Shown: piece after piece, positions 49,896 through 64,000 of the stretch
Position numbering within the stretch: position 1 is the stretch's first letter
Layout of the letters: every line of letters starts with the position of its first letter
Origin: Chionis minor
Lineage: Eukaryota > Chordata > Aves > Charadriiformes > Chionididae
Length of the DNA: 64,000 nt
Reading direction: 5' to 3'
Assembly (NCBI GenBank): GCA_013398295.1
Contig: VZSF01007706.1
Span: 632,533 to 696,532 of the forward strand
The notes under the pieces: generated by a model
Seen by the model: the letters and a program-made list of their open reading frames with translations, nothing else
Told to the model about the DNA's origin: nothing
The model's database searches: none
Made by a program: the position numbers and the translations under genes

Positions 49896-52800
49896 ATTTT
49901 TTGTACAGTGTCTTGAGTTGGAAATTTTGATTCTCAGAGCTGAGAGGGCAAATGGCAGTTTCTGGTTTTCTGCTGGTTTCTGTGATTACCTGTGATCACA
50001 AACTACATTTATTCTCATAAGATTTAGCCGAGATGTAAAATCCAGTGATATTCCATAAATCCTCAAAATAACTTTTTCCATCAGCAAATCCTTCACTTGG
50101 CTTTTTTAAGGCAATCATTCATCTCCAGTATGAAAGACACTGTAGAACCCAAAGCGAAATTAGGAAACAAATGTAAAGCAGTATGCACAGGTTAGAACAA
50201 CACAGGTCTCCAGATACAGACTTTATACACTCATTCATTTAATATGCGCTGCCTTATTTGCTACAGAAGAATTTTAGGGTCCTATAAGAAGAAACTGTAT
50301 AAAAAAGAAAATCAGTGTGAGCATGTTCTTTACGAAAACTTTGTTCCTTATACAGTACTATGCTATTTATTGTGCATGCTCCTTGAAGGGACTAGGAAAA
50401 ATATTCTTAAGGAATTCTGTGCATTATGGTGGCAAAATTCAGTGGAAATGAAAGGAGTATATGCTGCCAAAAAAATCCTAGGTTTTCAGAGTACAATAAG
50501 GATACACTTGTTCTTTCTTCCTCTAAAGCATCTCTGTAGTACAGTTCTTTAACACTATGAACTAAACTTTACATTGACTTATTACTAATAATAAACTTTC
50601 AGCACCAAGTGTTGTAATCTTTTATCTATAACATTCTGAAATTGTTGCATTCCATGCAATATGAATGTTATCAACAAACAGCAATGCTACCCGCCAGACA
50701 AGAGAAGTGAAGATTAATTTTATAACGAGAATTAAAACCTGCTTATTTTTCTCCTGAGGACAGATCCTCTGGGCCACATCGTGATTCTTTTCATTTGATT
50801 TTGAGACTTCTTTGACACTCTGCTTATGCAAAGGTGAAATTAGGAGCCTCAGCAGTCAGCCCACTTATTTCAGTAATTGCTGTAATTGAACTAAGATGAG
50901 CAATGCTTAGACCCCACTTGCAAGCTGAGGGGGATTTCCTTTGGTGAAACACAGCACTACTACCCAGGCTGGAATTTGATGATGATAAGAGTGTCATGAT
51001 GGTAAGGGTGTCAGCTCTGTAGAACAATAACTATAGAAACAAAAATTAAACTAGAATGCTAATGCAAACTAACTCTGGAGAGGTATATTTAGAAATGTAG
51101 TTCTCTTATTAAGCTAATTCTCTAGTAAAGTACCTTGCACTTTTCTTGATAAGTCAATACAAGTCACTTCACATCCTATTACCCATGAGAACCTCAGAAA
51201 ACTCCATTTAAAATTCATAGGAGACTATTATCTAATGATTCATTTCATTAATAACTCACCTCCCTGGTTTCTAGGCCACAAATGCTCCAGACTCTGAAAG
51301 CTTATCCCAGTTGTTCATAAGAACATTTTAATTGCCTCGTTTTTGTCAAATGTGAAAGGCTAGATCAGTCTATGAAATTCATGACAATAGTGTGTCAGGA
51401 GAAACCATTAAGCATGTTCAAAGAGAATCCATGTGTAGTGACAATACAGGATAGCTCCTGCTGACATCGACAGGAAAGACACCTTTATTTTAAACGGTAA
51501 TCTCACTTTTAAAATATGTAGTAAGAAAATTAGCAACAAAAATTTGACAGCTACTACTATGAGAAAATGAGGACTGACAACTATTTAAAGCATGACAAAA
51601 AAAGAGAGGCTAGAGTCAAGAGACAAAATTAACAAAACCGTAACCACAAGTTCTAAAAAGAATTTTTGTTTCTTCTTAGGTTGTACTTCTAAAAGCAGAG
51701 TTCTCAATTAATGCCCAGTTCATAATATACTTCAGACTGTTCCCACTAACACACTTCCATGTATGAAGTTGATAGATTATGGTCACTGCACATACTGAAT
51801 AGCTTCAGCAAGAAAGCTCCAAGTGTTTAACGGTGGGTCCTCCTGTAGACAGTCCCAAGAGGACCCCATAAAACACACTGTGTTCTTCAGACCCCCTCTG
51901 CAGCGACTTCTGCAGAGAGAAGCAGGAGAGACTCCTAACTGCAGAACTGGTTGGGTTTTGCAAATTATTCCCACCTGTCCCAGGCCAAAGTAGGGACATC
52001 CCTTTACTGGTTGATGTTTAAATTAACAAGTCAGACTTAGCTACAGGTTTAAAATTGGGATTACCACCAAAACCAGATTTAGTAGGACAGCTACCATTTA
52101 CATAGACATTTCCATGTTGAAGGTAGTTCTGCTTTCTTTACCAGAAATCACAGTATTCATTCTAAATTTAAAAAAACCCCAAAACCGAGGCACAGAAAGC
52201 AAAGCTCAGTCATACTACTTCTGAGACAATCTTTGAACTTTCACTGGAAGCTTGATATAGAATTTCTTCCCCCCCTTCCTCCCCCCACCCCTCCCACTTA
52301 GTGGGACCCAAATCTCTTATGAGCTCCTCTAGGGACTGCTGCAGCACATTTAATATGTTATAAGCTCCAGTTTGCCAAGCTGCCAGAAGAACAGAGAGAT
52401 CTGGTGGCACCCAATAGAGGTTTGGATAGTGGTGAGGGACTCCTGAGAAGTGGTATACCGAACACGCTTTCCATTCCTCTACTCATTTTAAAGAGGTGAC
52501 AAGATCTGTTTGAGGCTACAGATACCCTTATATCTTAGAAAGCGATTGAATAAGCAATGCTGTAAACTTTTCAAGAGGTTGTAATGTAGATTTTTATTAC
52601 TGCTGAACTGAGCTCCAGTACTTTGTGTTTGGTCAGGAGTTAGAGATGCTCTGCAGACTTCTCCTTCCCTCTCATTTCACATGAGTTTCTGCAGAAGATT
52701 ATTTAACTGAATACGTAGGTTGTTGTTCACAGAAAAGCAATTGTAGTGTGCTAGATTTACATTTATGTTGTGAAAATAAACTTAATAAAGCACCTTACAT

Positions 52801-55335
52801 GGTAAATGCGTTTGAATAACCTGGAAACAGCATGAGGAGTATTCAGCCTCATCTTACATATTTAATTGAAGCTTCTCCTAATGCTTTGGTCCGCTGTAGT
52901 AACTCAAAAGTGAGCCAAGACCAAAGGAATTACTATGTTTCTAAACAAATAATTTTTGAAATAGACAGTCTCATAACCAGAAGAAAGTCATTAAGTTGAA
53001 AATCCATGCTGAGCTGTAAAGTGCGTTATAGATTCCTTGATGTATAACCAGCAAAGTACTTATTAAAGCAAAGTATAGTAGAATATTCAATAGACTCTAC
53101 ATCCATAAAATTTACATTTTTCCACTAGTATTGAATGTTTAGAGACTTTTTCAAATATATTCCTTTAAAGAGTTTGATCTTTAAAAAAACTAAAACACCC
53201 ACACCAGAAAACCACCACAGAAGGTAATCACATTTTTTACAAGCAATACAAGGTTTGTTATTTCTTGAGTTTCCTTCCCCCCACCTCCCTGAAGAAAATA
53301 AGTAGTGATTTCCCGTACTACTTCATTCGAACTTTTGCACTGTTTAACAGCAGAATCTTATTCTTTATTGATTTTTCATTTAGTTAAGAAATGTAGTTAA
53401 AGGACAAATGATTTAGGTAAAATAAAGTAAAGTAAAAAGAGAATAAAAGAAAGAAAAAAAGATATGAAATTTTACTCCGGTCTCCATAGTTTGCACCTCA
53501 AATATATTCTTGTACTGAATGGATCAAAAGAGTCCCATCACAGTGTTACATCACAAGGGACTGTTGACAATACTGACATAAATCTTTTCCGTTGCTATCT
53601 GCTGGAAAGAAGATTTCTTTAGTTTCCCCCCCACCATTGAGGTGTGTCCACCTACTAGTTGGAGAGTAACACCAATAAAGTTAAAAGTCTCAAGAGTGCT
53701 TTTCTCTTAAAATAAATATGAATAGCTAAATTACAATGCAACTGTAATAATTTCCCAAAACAAAAGGTGTATTTCTCACTAATGCCTTTCAAGTGGGAAG
53801 AAGCGGTTGCTGTTGTAATTCTCCCCAAGTCCCAATGGCTATTTGAGACTTCAGAGGTTTTAAATGATCATTTAGAAACCAAATGCTGTGCAAAGCATAA
53901 ACCTGTGTTATTGTTGTTTTTTCTGATTTTAAGATTTTGTCTCCAACCTTTTAATCAAGAGCTAATCTTTCATTTTGTTAGAATAAATCTTTTTTATTTA
54001 ATATTATGCTGCTGAAAGGTTTATCAGATCTGGCTAAGAAATCCAAAACTCACTTATGGGGAGATTACAATCTCAATTGCAGCATTGGATGATGTAGCCT
54101 TCCACCAGGCTAATGTGCACCAGGAATCATTGCAAAATCTGATATCTGCAAGGGCTAAGTTCTGTGAGGAAGAACTTTAAGAAAGCAGCAATTGGGAAGG
54201 AGGAAAAAAAAAAAAAAATACAGCTTTTCATTTCGTTGTAACCTGTCAGATCACAATGATATCATCACTTACTATTCAAATCTTCAGAATACAAGCAAGT
54301 GCTTACTGCTTGACATAGTGTTAGGAATCCTAGGTGAATTTAGCCCTGCACTTTTTGAGTACTCCTGCATCTAAACAAGACTATGAAGACAGCCTTTTAA
54401 GCTTATAGAAAAATGATTTTTAAAAGACAAATAATTTATGTCATAACTTTGTGATTATAGTCTTAATCACAAAGTAATCAATAAGCGAGAAACATGCTTA
54501 AATGTACCAGCTGATGAAACATTCATTCCTTGTAATAGTCTAAAAAGAAGGAAAAAAACCCCTGTGTAAGTACCAAGGTAAGCATACGTATATATACAAA
54601 TATATATTTTGAGATACAATGAATTAAGGAAGTGAAAAATCATGAGTTTAATTCTTGATATGTCTTTAAATAAAGTGATTACATTTGAATTATTTTCCAT
54701 TTCTGCTGAACACCCCCCCCCCCGCCCAAATACAACAGGACTGTCAGCAAAGCTGGTGAGATAATTGAGCAGTAGCTTAGAAACGTGAGGTTATATAATG
54801 GATTATAACTCCAATAAGCAAAACTATTGTAGCCCACATATCTAGAACCTGAAAGCAACCTTTCATCTCCAGCAGCAGACAGCAGCAATGAAAAGGCAGA
54901 TGAGCTATCCCTCTTTATCCTTTTGTACCAGGGTCAGGAGCGGAGCATCAGTGCAGAAGCTCCTCCCTTTCACAGGTGTTCATTGTCACCTGAAATGAGC
55001 AGGGCACTTACTTTTCAGTAATTTGCACATTTTTCCCTGACTACTTTTGTACTTTTGCCTGAAGTGGGTTGTCTAAACGTGACTATAATGTAGAGTCTTG
55101 TCTCTCCCAGTATTTAAGATGTATCAAGAGATATTAAAAAATAGAATAAATATATAGAACAAACAAAAGAGATTGGGGAAGGAGAGAAAGGGAAGAAGAC
55201 CAACTTGGCATTTCGGGGATTAGTTTTGATTTAGAGTATGGTGAAAAAACTAAGAATATTTTGTGCTCTTGTTTTGGAAAGGTGACGTGGACTTGTAGAG
55301 GTGACATTTTTGCAAGCTATCTCTGGCTCAGTCCT
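49896..55335. other. Unannotated AT-rich stretch
   Basis: No exon or repeat family recognised. It includes a slightly GC-richer part at 51820-51990 with two short hairpins, a minus-strand G-quadruplex motif at 52269-52295 and a poly-C run near 54712. Frames of 60-102 aa show no domain. Confidence 0.5.
52269..52295 (-). other. G-quadruplex motif, minus strand
   Basis: C-runs of 7, 6, 4 and 3 on the plus strand are separated by TTCCT, A and T. The minus strand therefore fits the G3+N1-7 rule. Confidence 0.7.
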
Positions 55336-55339
55336 CAGT

Positions 55340-55700
55340 CACCACTGGTAGTCATCTTTTCCTTGAACCCTATCTCTAAGTACAGAAGCCTGGGACAACT
55401 TACTAGAGAAGACTGATGCAAAGGTGACCTTGAGTACCTCAGCTTTTTCTGTAATCTCAGCCTTATCTTCGTCCATTGCTGCTAAATCACCTCCTACCCC
55501 CTCTCATTTAGCAATGGCCACAAGTTTTTCTTGTTCAGCCTGGTACTATCAAAGTGGCAGTAGGAGCTCTTTTTGTTGCCTCCAAGTCACTTGACAAGTT
55601 TAAAGTTTAGCTGAGCTTTGGTTTTCCTGACCCCAACCCTACGCCCCCAGGCAACATTTTAAAATTCTTCCTCTGTAACCCAACCCTGTATCCACACCTG
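55340..55700 (-). mobile_element. CR1 LINE, internal 5'-side fragment
   Basis: Landmarks on the plus strand are AGAGAAGACTGATGCAAAGG, GAGTACCTCAGCTTTTTCTG, CTCTTTTTGTTGCC and TTTAGCTGAGCTTTGG. These follow, in the same order, the CR1 region between endonuclease and reverse transcriptase, read on its complement. The copy is heavily decayed, has no open frame, and lacks both the RT region and the 3' tail. Limits are approximate. Confidence 0.6.
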
Positions 55701-58700
55701 TATCTATGATTTTTTATTTTTTAACATTGGGTGTCTGCCACAAACCTTAAAATGTGGATGTGGGAGTACAGGGTTTTGCCTTCTAAAAAATCTTACCCAT
55801 GCTGTCCACACAAATTAATAATTCAGTAAGTGTTTTGAAATGTTGTTCAGAAGTAACCAAGTAATGCAAGCTCATGGAACTCAAAATAATTCTGTCTTTA
55901 CAGGAGTCTCACGCTTATTCTTTGACACTCCATTGTGGGAAATATCAATACTATAAAAGAGAACAACAGTCTCTTTTCTCTGCATCCTGGCCTTTGTTAT
56001 TTTAAGATGACTTGACTATTCAATAAAATCAAGTATACCTTAAAAAAATAAAATGAGCAAAGACACTCAAAATTGTGTTGATCTCATCTATACATTCAGG
56101 AATTCTTTTCTTGACAAAAGTAAGTAAAATTGAAGTATTTATGAAGCCTAGAATATAATTTCCTTTGATTTGTACCAGCATCTTCAGATGATTACTACAT
56201 CATAGCATTTTCAGAATAAATATCCACCTGTCTTCGGCTCCTGTGCAAGTTTCCATACAAATTCTGACTAAGCATGGTACAACAGTAGAGCTTTCTAGAC
56301 AGATGGGTCTGAACTATAAAACTTCCATGTAAGATTTCAGTGACAAGATTCACATTACCATGACTTTCAAACCTGCAGTGATTGTATTCCTCTCACGTGG
56401 CACTAGTTCAGCAGTTAAGAACTTTTGAGCAAACAGACATCTATGTAAAAGACTATGTAGCTCAAGTCTCTTGAAAACATAGTCAAATAGAGACAGATTA
56501 ATTACATAAAACCTTGTTGCAAGCCAAGCACTCCTTTTTCGTGAGTAGATCATGCACAAGCCACCTCAAACTTCCTCTAATGTAGCCAATACTTTTCCGA
56601 TTGAAGGAGTTGTTCAAATATTTATTCTAATTATTCGCTCTGTGCATTTTACAGTAAGATACTTGAAATAGATTAATTTGCATGTCTGGTGATACCTGTT
56701 TAGTATTTTTTAAACAAGATGTCAATGAATGATGAAGTTAATTCAATAACCTTCTAGAACACATTATGATAAACATTTGTTTCTATTAAAATTGTAAGGG
56801 GAAACCACCATTTGTAAATGTTTTCAGAAATACCTGATCAATACCCAACTAGGTATTGTTATTCAAAAAAAATAGTCATAAACAATAAATTATCTGAACC
56901 TCAAATCACAGAAATTAGTGAAATTATTTATAAAGGACACTATATTTTTATTTTTCTGGGGCAGAATTTGAAGTCTTAATTTGGTTTTGAATACAAGATT
57001 ATAAGCATGAATGGTAAATAGACATACAGGCTGTGTCACACAAAATCCACCAAGCAATTTCAAAAAACATCTAAGCTCTTCAGAATAAGTTTTGCCTGAT
57101 TAAATTGTCCCCTGTTTAATAAAATAAAATTTTCCCCATCACTACAGCAAGACTTTGTCATGTGTCATGGTAGAATTTCTGCCGAGATATTCTCTGGAGA
57201 TTATGTGAGGGAGGAAAAGTTGGGATCCACCTTTCAAGCTTCAGCAGACAACAGAATTGTAAAAGTTGCAAGTTTTGACTGTATATCACCTACCCTGGTT
57301 CACTTACCGTATCACATTTCTTCAGTGCTCACCTCTGGAGCTGATAAGAATTAAGCAATAATGGAAAAAATCTTTGGCCTCAGATAAAAATGTTCAGTGA
57401 GCACACCTCATCTTTAAGTCTAAGTCAAACAACGTCTGTTTTTCCATCCATGCTCACTTATGTCTTATTAAAGAAATTTTCACCTTGTTCAAGCTTAGTA
57501 AATAATAATTTAGAGCTGTTTGCTTCTTGAAATCCCAGGTTACTACAGGTGTATGACAAATCACATGATTAAAGTGTGTTAGACTGCAGAAACTAATTAG
57601 AAGATTCTGACTCCTTTTAATGTGAATGTTAATAATGGCAGAGGGAGAGACAAACTAGAGAAAAATAGGTGAGAAGAACAGAGAAAACATAAAGGCTTGT
57701 GTACAGCTCATTTACCATTCGCAGGAAGCCAGTGCTATCCAGGAGGAGACTAAAAATGCTAAGGATGAGACAGACAAAAAAGTAAAAAACCTTAACACTT
57801 TTAAATTAAACATTGTAAATTTGTGTGTGTGTGTTTGTATATATATATGTTGAAGAGAGCTCCTGGCTTGGAGAAAATTTTACAGATTCTACAGAAAGAC
57901 TGGCTTCAACTGAGAAATAGGTACTCCCATTCCCTATCAAACATAACACTTAAAAGGTATTCAAGTTGCTTGCCAGTAGAAGATGTAGATAGGAGTTTCA
58001 TGGGGTTAAGGGAGAAGGGGTGATTGAGAATACCTAAGGCAATTAGCTTTCACGTCTCTGCAGTGGCTGTATAGAAAGTAAAAATTAATTCCATCTGGAC
58101 AGGTGGTACAGCTCATTTCCCACAGTTGCACAAAACACACATGGTTCATTTGGACTGGAGAATCTTCAAATTGCTGGATGGTTTAAAAGATGATGTAACA
58201 GCTGCCTATGAAAAAACTTTTATCTTCAGTTTCTGAAGCTACAGAATAAGTAACTAGCAAAAGTTGTGACAGAAGGAAGAAATAAATATGCTTGCTTTTT
58301 TTTTCCCCCCTATTTTTTTTATTGTGGATTGTGAAAAGAATAAAAATGACATTGTAGGCATGCCCCTAACAAAAAAGCAATTGGGAAACCCCTTATGCCA
58401 GCCCTGTGCTAGGATTGGTGTAAGGCTGTTTGGCGTTGTCAGTACCTGTGAACGTGCACAGCAGGTCCAGGAACAGACCCCGTGGGGGTATGTGGGTCTC
58501 ACTCTAGAGAAAACAAGTTCACTGCACACATAAGAGAGCTGTGTGTTCAGCTTTTCAGGGTTTACATTTACAATTACAGTGGTGTGGGCATCATAGATAT
58601 TAGATCTCTTGCACAGTAACTTTGGGGATCCTTTCAGACTTGCAGTTCAGATTCCATCACTAAGAAGCAGGTGCCTTTAAAAAAAAAAGGCTATTTATCA

Positions 58701-61700
58701 ATAAGTAAGAAGGAAATAAATAAACCTTTACTTTTTCCATAGGAAACAAATAATAATGTTACCAAACACCATCATTATAAAAAAGATACTAGAACAAAAG
58801 AAATAAATTTATTATAAGATGAATCCAAATTCTAGCAAAGTGATAATTAGGACTTTCTCTGCCAAGGCTAGGGGGAAAAAAGTAATTATTTTCAGATTGC
58901 ATAGATGATATGGAAAATTTCACAAGTAATTGTTTATTTATTAGTAATTTGTAAGATCAAGGAACTGCAACTCCATCTGGGTTTGGAAAAAAATCTGCCC
59001 TCATTATCAGATGTTTCTTTTCTTAAATTATGGGTTAATTTTATAACATTGTACATTAGAATGTATTGTATGTTAAGCAGAAAATTTTCTACTAGTGTAT
59101 ATTCATCGTATTTGTATTGATGTGTTTATTTGTAAGAGGGAGAGAGAATAATGGAATTATTTTACATGCATTTTTGTCCCGTATATTGAATGCACAACAT
59201 TTTATTGTTGTGCTTCAAGAGAATAACTTATTACACACATTAATTTCGGTAGACTCTGTCTTCATGCAAACCACTTAAATTTATTATAAATTAAAAGAAT
59301 AACAAAATTTATTTAAAGCTTAAAAGCTGAAAGTTTTTCTTGAAAGAGCAGTGATTATTAGCGTCAATCAAAGGTGATTTCCATCCAAAGATTAAATATA
59401 TACAAAAGATCTGAAAACATACTTCAGCTGCCAGTAAATGACAAATCAATCAAAAGACAATATAAATGAGTGATCAAACTGTAAAAAAACCCCACCAAAA
59501 CAACAGAATGTAGGTGGCATTTTGTCTAACTCATAGATCTTTTAAAAGAATGGTTTTTAATTAATTTCTTAAATGGAAGACCTGACCATTCATTTCATCT
59601 ACTTTTGCTGTAACTGGAGAGGTTTAACTATTAGAACCCTTTGTGAAATAACAACCTTGAAATGAGACAGAGAGCTTTAATGCTGTTTTAATATATTTGC
59701 TTAAGAGAAACACCATAATGGGATCTGGGATAATCAGTATAAAAAATAAATAGATATTCTTAGGCAAACAGTAACCTAAGTGTCCAACAATGTATTTTAA
59801 GAGGCTAAAAGACCATGCCCACACTAAAATCTCCTAAAGAATATGAAGGTGTATTATGAAATGTGAAGAAGAATTGATTTTCTGTTTGTAGTTGTATAAC
59901 ACAGAAGGACAGTCACTTAATTCATGTTACCATAAAGTCAGTAAGTCCTAGTTTTGGACCAAGACTAGTGCTGGGGAATACACAAATAAATAGCTGCACA
60001 TGAATGAGCAAGCAGGGGATAATATTTCTGGTGAATAAGGTTTACTTTAAATGCCATTGATATTTTCATTTTTTAAATTTATTTTTTGCATGAAGGTTCA
60101 TGACGGTGGTAGTAGTACTACTAGTAGTGTCACAAGATTCCATCAAGCCCTTCCCATGCTATGATTTCGTGCAAAAAGAAAAAGAATATTGGTAGAAATT
60201 TGCTAGGGGCTGCGCTAAGGACAGTCTTGATTAAGGACTTGATTATGAATCTTACTTTAGTCCCTACTAAGGTCAGGAGATTTTTAAATCACTAAGGAAC
60301 TGTTGAAGATGGTGCATCTAATTGCTGAAGTGTAGGAGGAGAGAAGAACCAGGAGGAGTTTAGTCCTCAATCTTAAGACCCTGGTGACTCAGAGGCAGAA
60401 TTCCTGGGCAAAACTAGTCAAAATGAGGAAAGTAAACTGCACAAATTTTGTATGCTTTTACGTATTAAAATGTAATAAGTAAAATAAAAGTAGTGGGGGT
60501 TAATCTGTATTTTAATAAGACCTCATTGTCAAAAACATTCATGTAAAAAAAGTAATTTTTAAAAATTTTGTTTGTGGGTTACTTGATCAAATAAAACCTG
60601 AAATAATTTGAATAATTTATTCAATAATCAACAACGGTCCACATTCTTAAATAGTCTCTTTGCAAATTTCTTGTAGAACACTTAAAATTTCACCTTAGAA
60701 ATTTGAGGTCAAGACACAATTTTACTATTAATGCACTACAATCTGAAGTCACCAACATTGACTAAGCTGTAACTGTATTCTTGAAATTATCTTCCTCATG
60801 CTGACTTTCATAGGTTTTTGAAAGCACCCTTTTTACATGTGAGGTCAAAAAATGCTATATATTCTTGATGATTCCAAAATTCAAAGCTGGTGCATCTCAT
60901 GTTAGACACCCAAATTGGAGGCAAGCAAAATCTGTTGCAAGTTTTGAAAAAACTGTGAAATGTGTTTAAATTTACTCCTCTGTGAAAGACATACACTACC
61001 TAGCTCAAAGACATTATGAAACTTCATGTTATAAATAAATCTATGCTACTACGTATATATGTATATATACTATAAAAGTGTATTTTACATATAGGTATGC
61101 TTTCTGTGTTTGTGCATGTCTTGGTGTGTACTCTTCAACATATTCAACCCAAACTTCCCTACTGAATAAAAGGTGCAGCTGGGCAACCAAACATTCCCTC
61201 ATCATCAAAAAATTTTAAAATTAAGTGGAAAAAAATTAATTATGTGTTTAAGACTCGAGCTTATCAATTTTATCAGTAAGTTAGAGCAAGATCATTCATG
61301 GTGCAGTGTAATGTGTCTAGGGGAAGTCCAGCCATATGAAGCTATTTTTTGCTTGGAATAAAATGACAGCTATAGTTAAAAAGCCAGGTTTTGAATTTTC
61401 TCTTGAATTCTGTCACCAGGTGTCCCTACTGAAATTAACCAGTCTAATCAGAAAGAATGCTACTGAACATCGTTCAGCGTTCACACAGTCTCAAAATACC
61501 TTTTAAAGAACAGCAAAGTAAGCTTTATATTTTCATGCATGAGTTAATAAGCAATGCTATTACATGGGTTTTTTGCAATAGCATGATAACCTCAACCAGT
61601 GAACAATAGGAACAAAAAGAATATAATACAACTCTGATATAGAAAACACCGAATAATATTATAATTGAATAGTAAAATTTAAAAAACCAAACCGAACCAA

Positions 61701-64000
61701 ACGCCAAATGCTGCTATACGCATTTGAAAAGCTGCTAAACTGATAAGGAATAACCTTCTCAACAGTCTCCAAGGACGCAGAGATTGCAAAAGAGCTGTCT
61801 TTTTTTTTCAAGGAATGAAAAATCCCCAGACTTGTCCTAATGCCACAAATTATCCAATTAGTAGATCTCTTTTAAAACCAGGGGGAAGAAAAACAAGAGT
61901 GCTTTGTATTGCTTATACAACAGCTATGGAAAGACCAGTAAAAAATCCAATATATAGTCTTGTGACAAAGAAAATTAATGATTAGCAGCATTTACTATTG
62001 ATGATACCCACTCCTTGCCTGCGCAATGGAAGTTGCAATTATATGACTGATTAGTTTTATAATACTGTCTTCTCTGTCTCTTTCTACTCATAGACCTCTT
62101 TCTCCAGAGCCAAGGAGCAGAAAATATTGTATATAGTGTGTTAGCACAAATGATGTCAGCTAAAAAAAAATACAGATTATGAGAGGTTTTTCATTGCTCC
62201 TCAGACAACAGAGATTGACTACAAGGTTCATAGGTCACACACCATACCTTCCAAATGTGTTATGGCTTTAATCCTCTCCCGCAGTGTCCCAAGGAGGAGA
62301 GTAAGAGATGTATAATGATATAACAAGGGAATAGCTAGTTGCTTAGTTTATGCTTGAAAGTGTGTGATTGAATTCATAGTGTCACAGACTAGATCAGGAG
62401 TAATTAGCAGTATTTTCATAGGGTTCAGTACTGAAAGAGAAGCACTGGTCCTTGGAGCATCTCCCTTATGGAGACACAAAGGGCATGTGCTCCAGTTACG
62501 CTTTCAGTGACATGTCCTAGATACTGCAAACAGCAGAGACATTTTTTGTTTTAGGGAAAACAAGATAACAATTTAACAGGTAAGAAGATATTAAAAACCA
62601 TGTAACAAGAAAATTCTTTCTTCCCCCCCTCCTTTATATTTAATTAAACTAATTTAAAATGTAAGCTGTAAGGGACATGGAATGTGTCGTTATTTTTAAA
62701 AAGAATTAGTCAAAAATGGATTGTAATAGATACATAGTCTAGAGGAACAAGGTAAATAAAATCTATATGAATGACAAACAGCAAATCTAAAGGAGAACTT
62801 TAGGTCTCTAAGAAATTCCATAGAAATAAAGGCAACTCAAGGCCTTGCAAGCTACTTCAGCACAGCAGGAAATTAAATTTTACTTTATTATTGGATTTTT
62901 GTATAAAAGGTGTCAGAACATTCAGGCCTACTAGAAACTTCACATTGGAAGTAGATCCAGCAATGCAAACTGAGATACATGCAGCTTAACTGCACAGCAT
63001 GGACCTGCTTACCTGCTATATTCTGAGGTCAGCTCTCATCGTTGAAGATAAATAAGGGTTCAAGTGTACATTTGATTCTCAGCTGATGCAAAGTGGAATG
63101 GCTTTGCTAGCTTCTGTGACACTATGATGATGTTTATAATCAAAGAACTGCAACTCTATGCTTTTTACAACTTAGTGTTTTGAAATACTAAATATGATAG
63201 GAATCTCTTTAAAAATGAAACTGCTTAGATAAACCCACAGACAATCAAGATACAAGAACAAAAAAATTGAGAAGAATTTTTACAGATTTCCATATCAATA
63301 AAACAGGCATTCTGTAGTTGTTTGCTTTTTATAATTGTTTTACATGAATACTGAAGCAAATCAGTTTATTCACAGGAATTCCAAGGAAACTTCATTATAT
63401 TTGTCAAATACTGGGCAATTTTCTCAGGCTGTTTTAAACACCTAAATGTGATTATTTTTCTCAGAAAGCTGAGCTATCTGCTCACATGGTAACAAAAAAC
63501 CAGAAAAGCAGTTCCTTGCACTAAATTCATCTGGCAGCACACATCAGATGCTGATTTTCAGGGAGAGCTTGAAGGGCAGACACTGTCATACCAATTACTC
63601 ACATAGAAAGTTAAACATAAAAACATTGAAAAGCCAGAATTCTGCTTAACTTTCTCAGTTTTATCATTGTCTCTAGTTTGTCTCTACTACACCAAACTAA
63701 GCTCTGCCACTCTCCAGTCTTCCTCTGAGAGCTCTCTGGGGCAGGAACCATTCGTCCCTTGCACAGCTATACCACATGGCTCTTTGTACTTCTGGACTTT
63801 GCATTAGCACAGCAGGGCCCTGAAGTATTCTGGAAGCTAATGTATTCAAGAAAAGCAGCAAAAAAAACCCTACATAAAAAGAATAAAAACAAACAAACAA
63901 AAACCCAAGGTCTGCTTGGGAAATATTTAGTGTGGTATTTAGATTTATCTCATCTTTCAAATTTGGACTAGGGAAATTCTATTAAATCAAACATTTCCTC
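55701..64000. other. Unannotated AT-rich stretch to window end
   Basis: No exon, RNA gene or young repeat recognised. It contains a GT/AT dinucleotide run (57821-57849), a GC-richer piece at 58360-58530 with an unrecognised 91-aa minus frame, and a 32-bp imperfect dyad at 60101-60132. An AAAC-rich tract lies near 63886-63905. Confidence 0.5.
57821..57849. repeat. GT/AT dinucleotide microsatellite
   Basis: TTGTGTGTGTGTGTTTG followed by TATATATATATG. Confidence 0.85.

Overview
The window looks like nuclear DNA from a bird. It is AT-rich and carries several CR1 (chicken repeat 1) LINE fragments. One ends in the octamer-type ATTCTATG tail that is diagnostic of avian CR1. It also carries two copies of an LTR-type repeat that I recognise as common in bird genomes. 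I found no convincing protein-coding exon, tRNA, rRNA, CRISPR array or prokaryotic-style operon. The reading frames over 100 codons lie in retroelement sequence or in unrecognised GC-rich patches. The best reading is an intergenic 'gene desert' or the inside of a very long intron.

Layout. 1-334 is a degenerate minisatellite. 335-712 has LTR-like signals on the minus strand. About 1425-2520 is a minus-strand solitary LTR containing its own array of roughly 46-bp units, and a second copy of the family is at about 27780-28080. CR1 pieces lie at 10350-10965 (+), 24636-24950 (+), 29745-31086 (-), 39703-40550 (-) and, from a more 5' part of the element, about 55340-55700 (-). Older, much weaker relics are proposed at 13160-13262 and 34490-34625 (3' ends like L3/MIR), 13851-13985 (tRNA-type SINE head), 26679-26765 and 41495-41720 (DNA-transposon or MITE-like).

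The one place resembling a gene start is 25290-25910. Two CpG-rich patches flank an AT-rich spacer. The first contains a full match to the CTCF core consensus on the minus strand. The second holds a short ATG frame ending at a plausible splice donor. This is suggestive only.

The most actionable observation concerns the assembly. Blocks 47893-48097 and 48399-49043 recur almost identically at 49045-49249 and 49251-49895. A run of 39 Ns and two single Ns sit exactly at the junctions. This is probably a false duplication from gap filling rather than biology.

Other structure includes a 120-nt pentanucleotide polypurine tract, two G-quadruplex motifs, a pair of perfect palindromes sharing a core, and several hairpins. 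Long stretches between these features show nothing I can name. I see no sign of a novel multi-gene system here.
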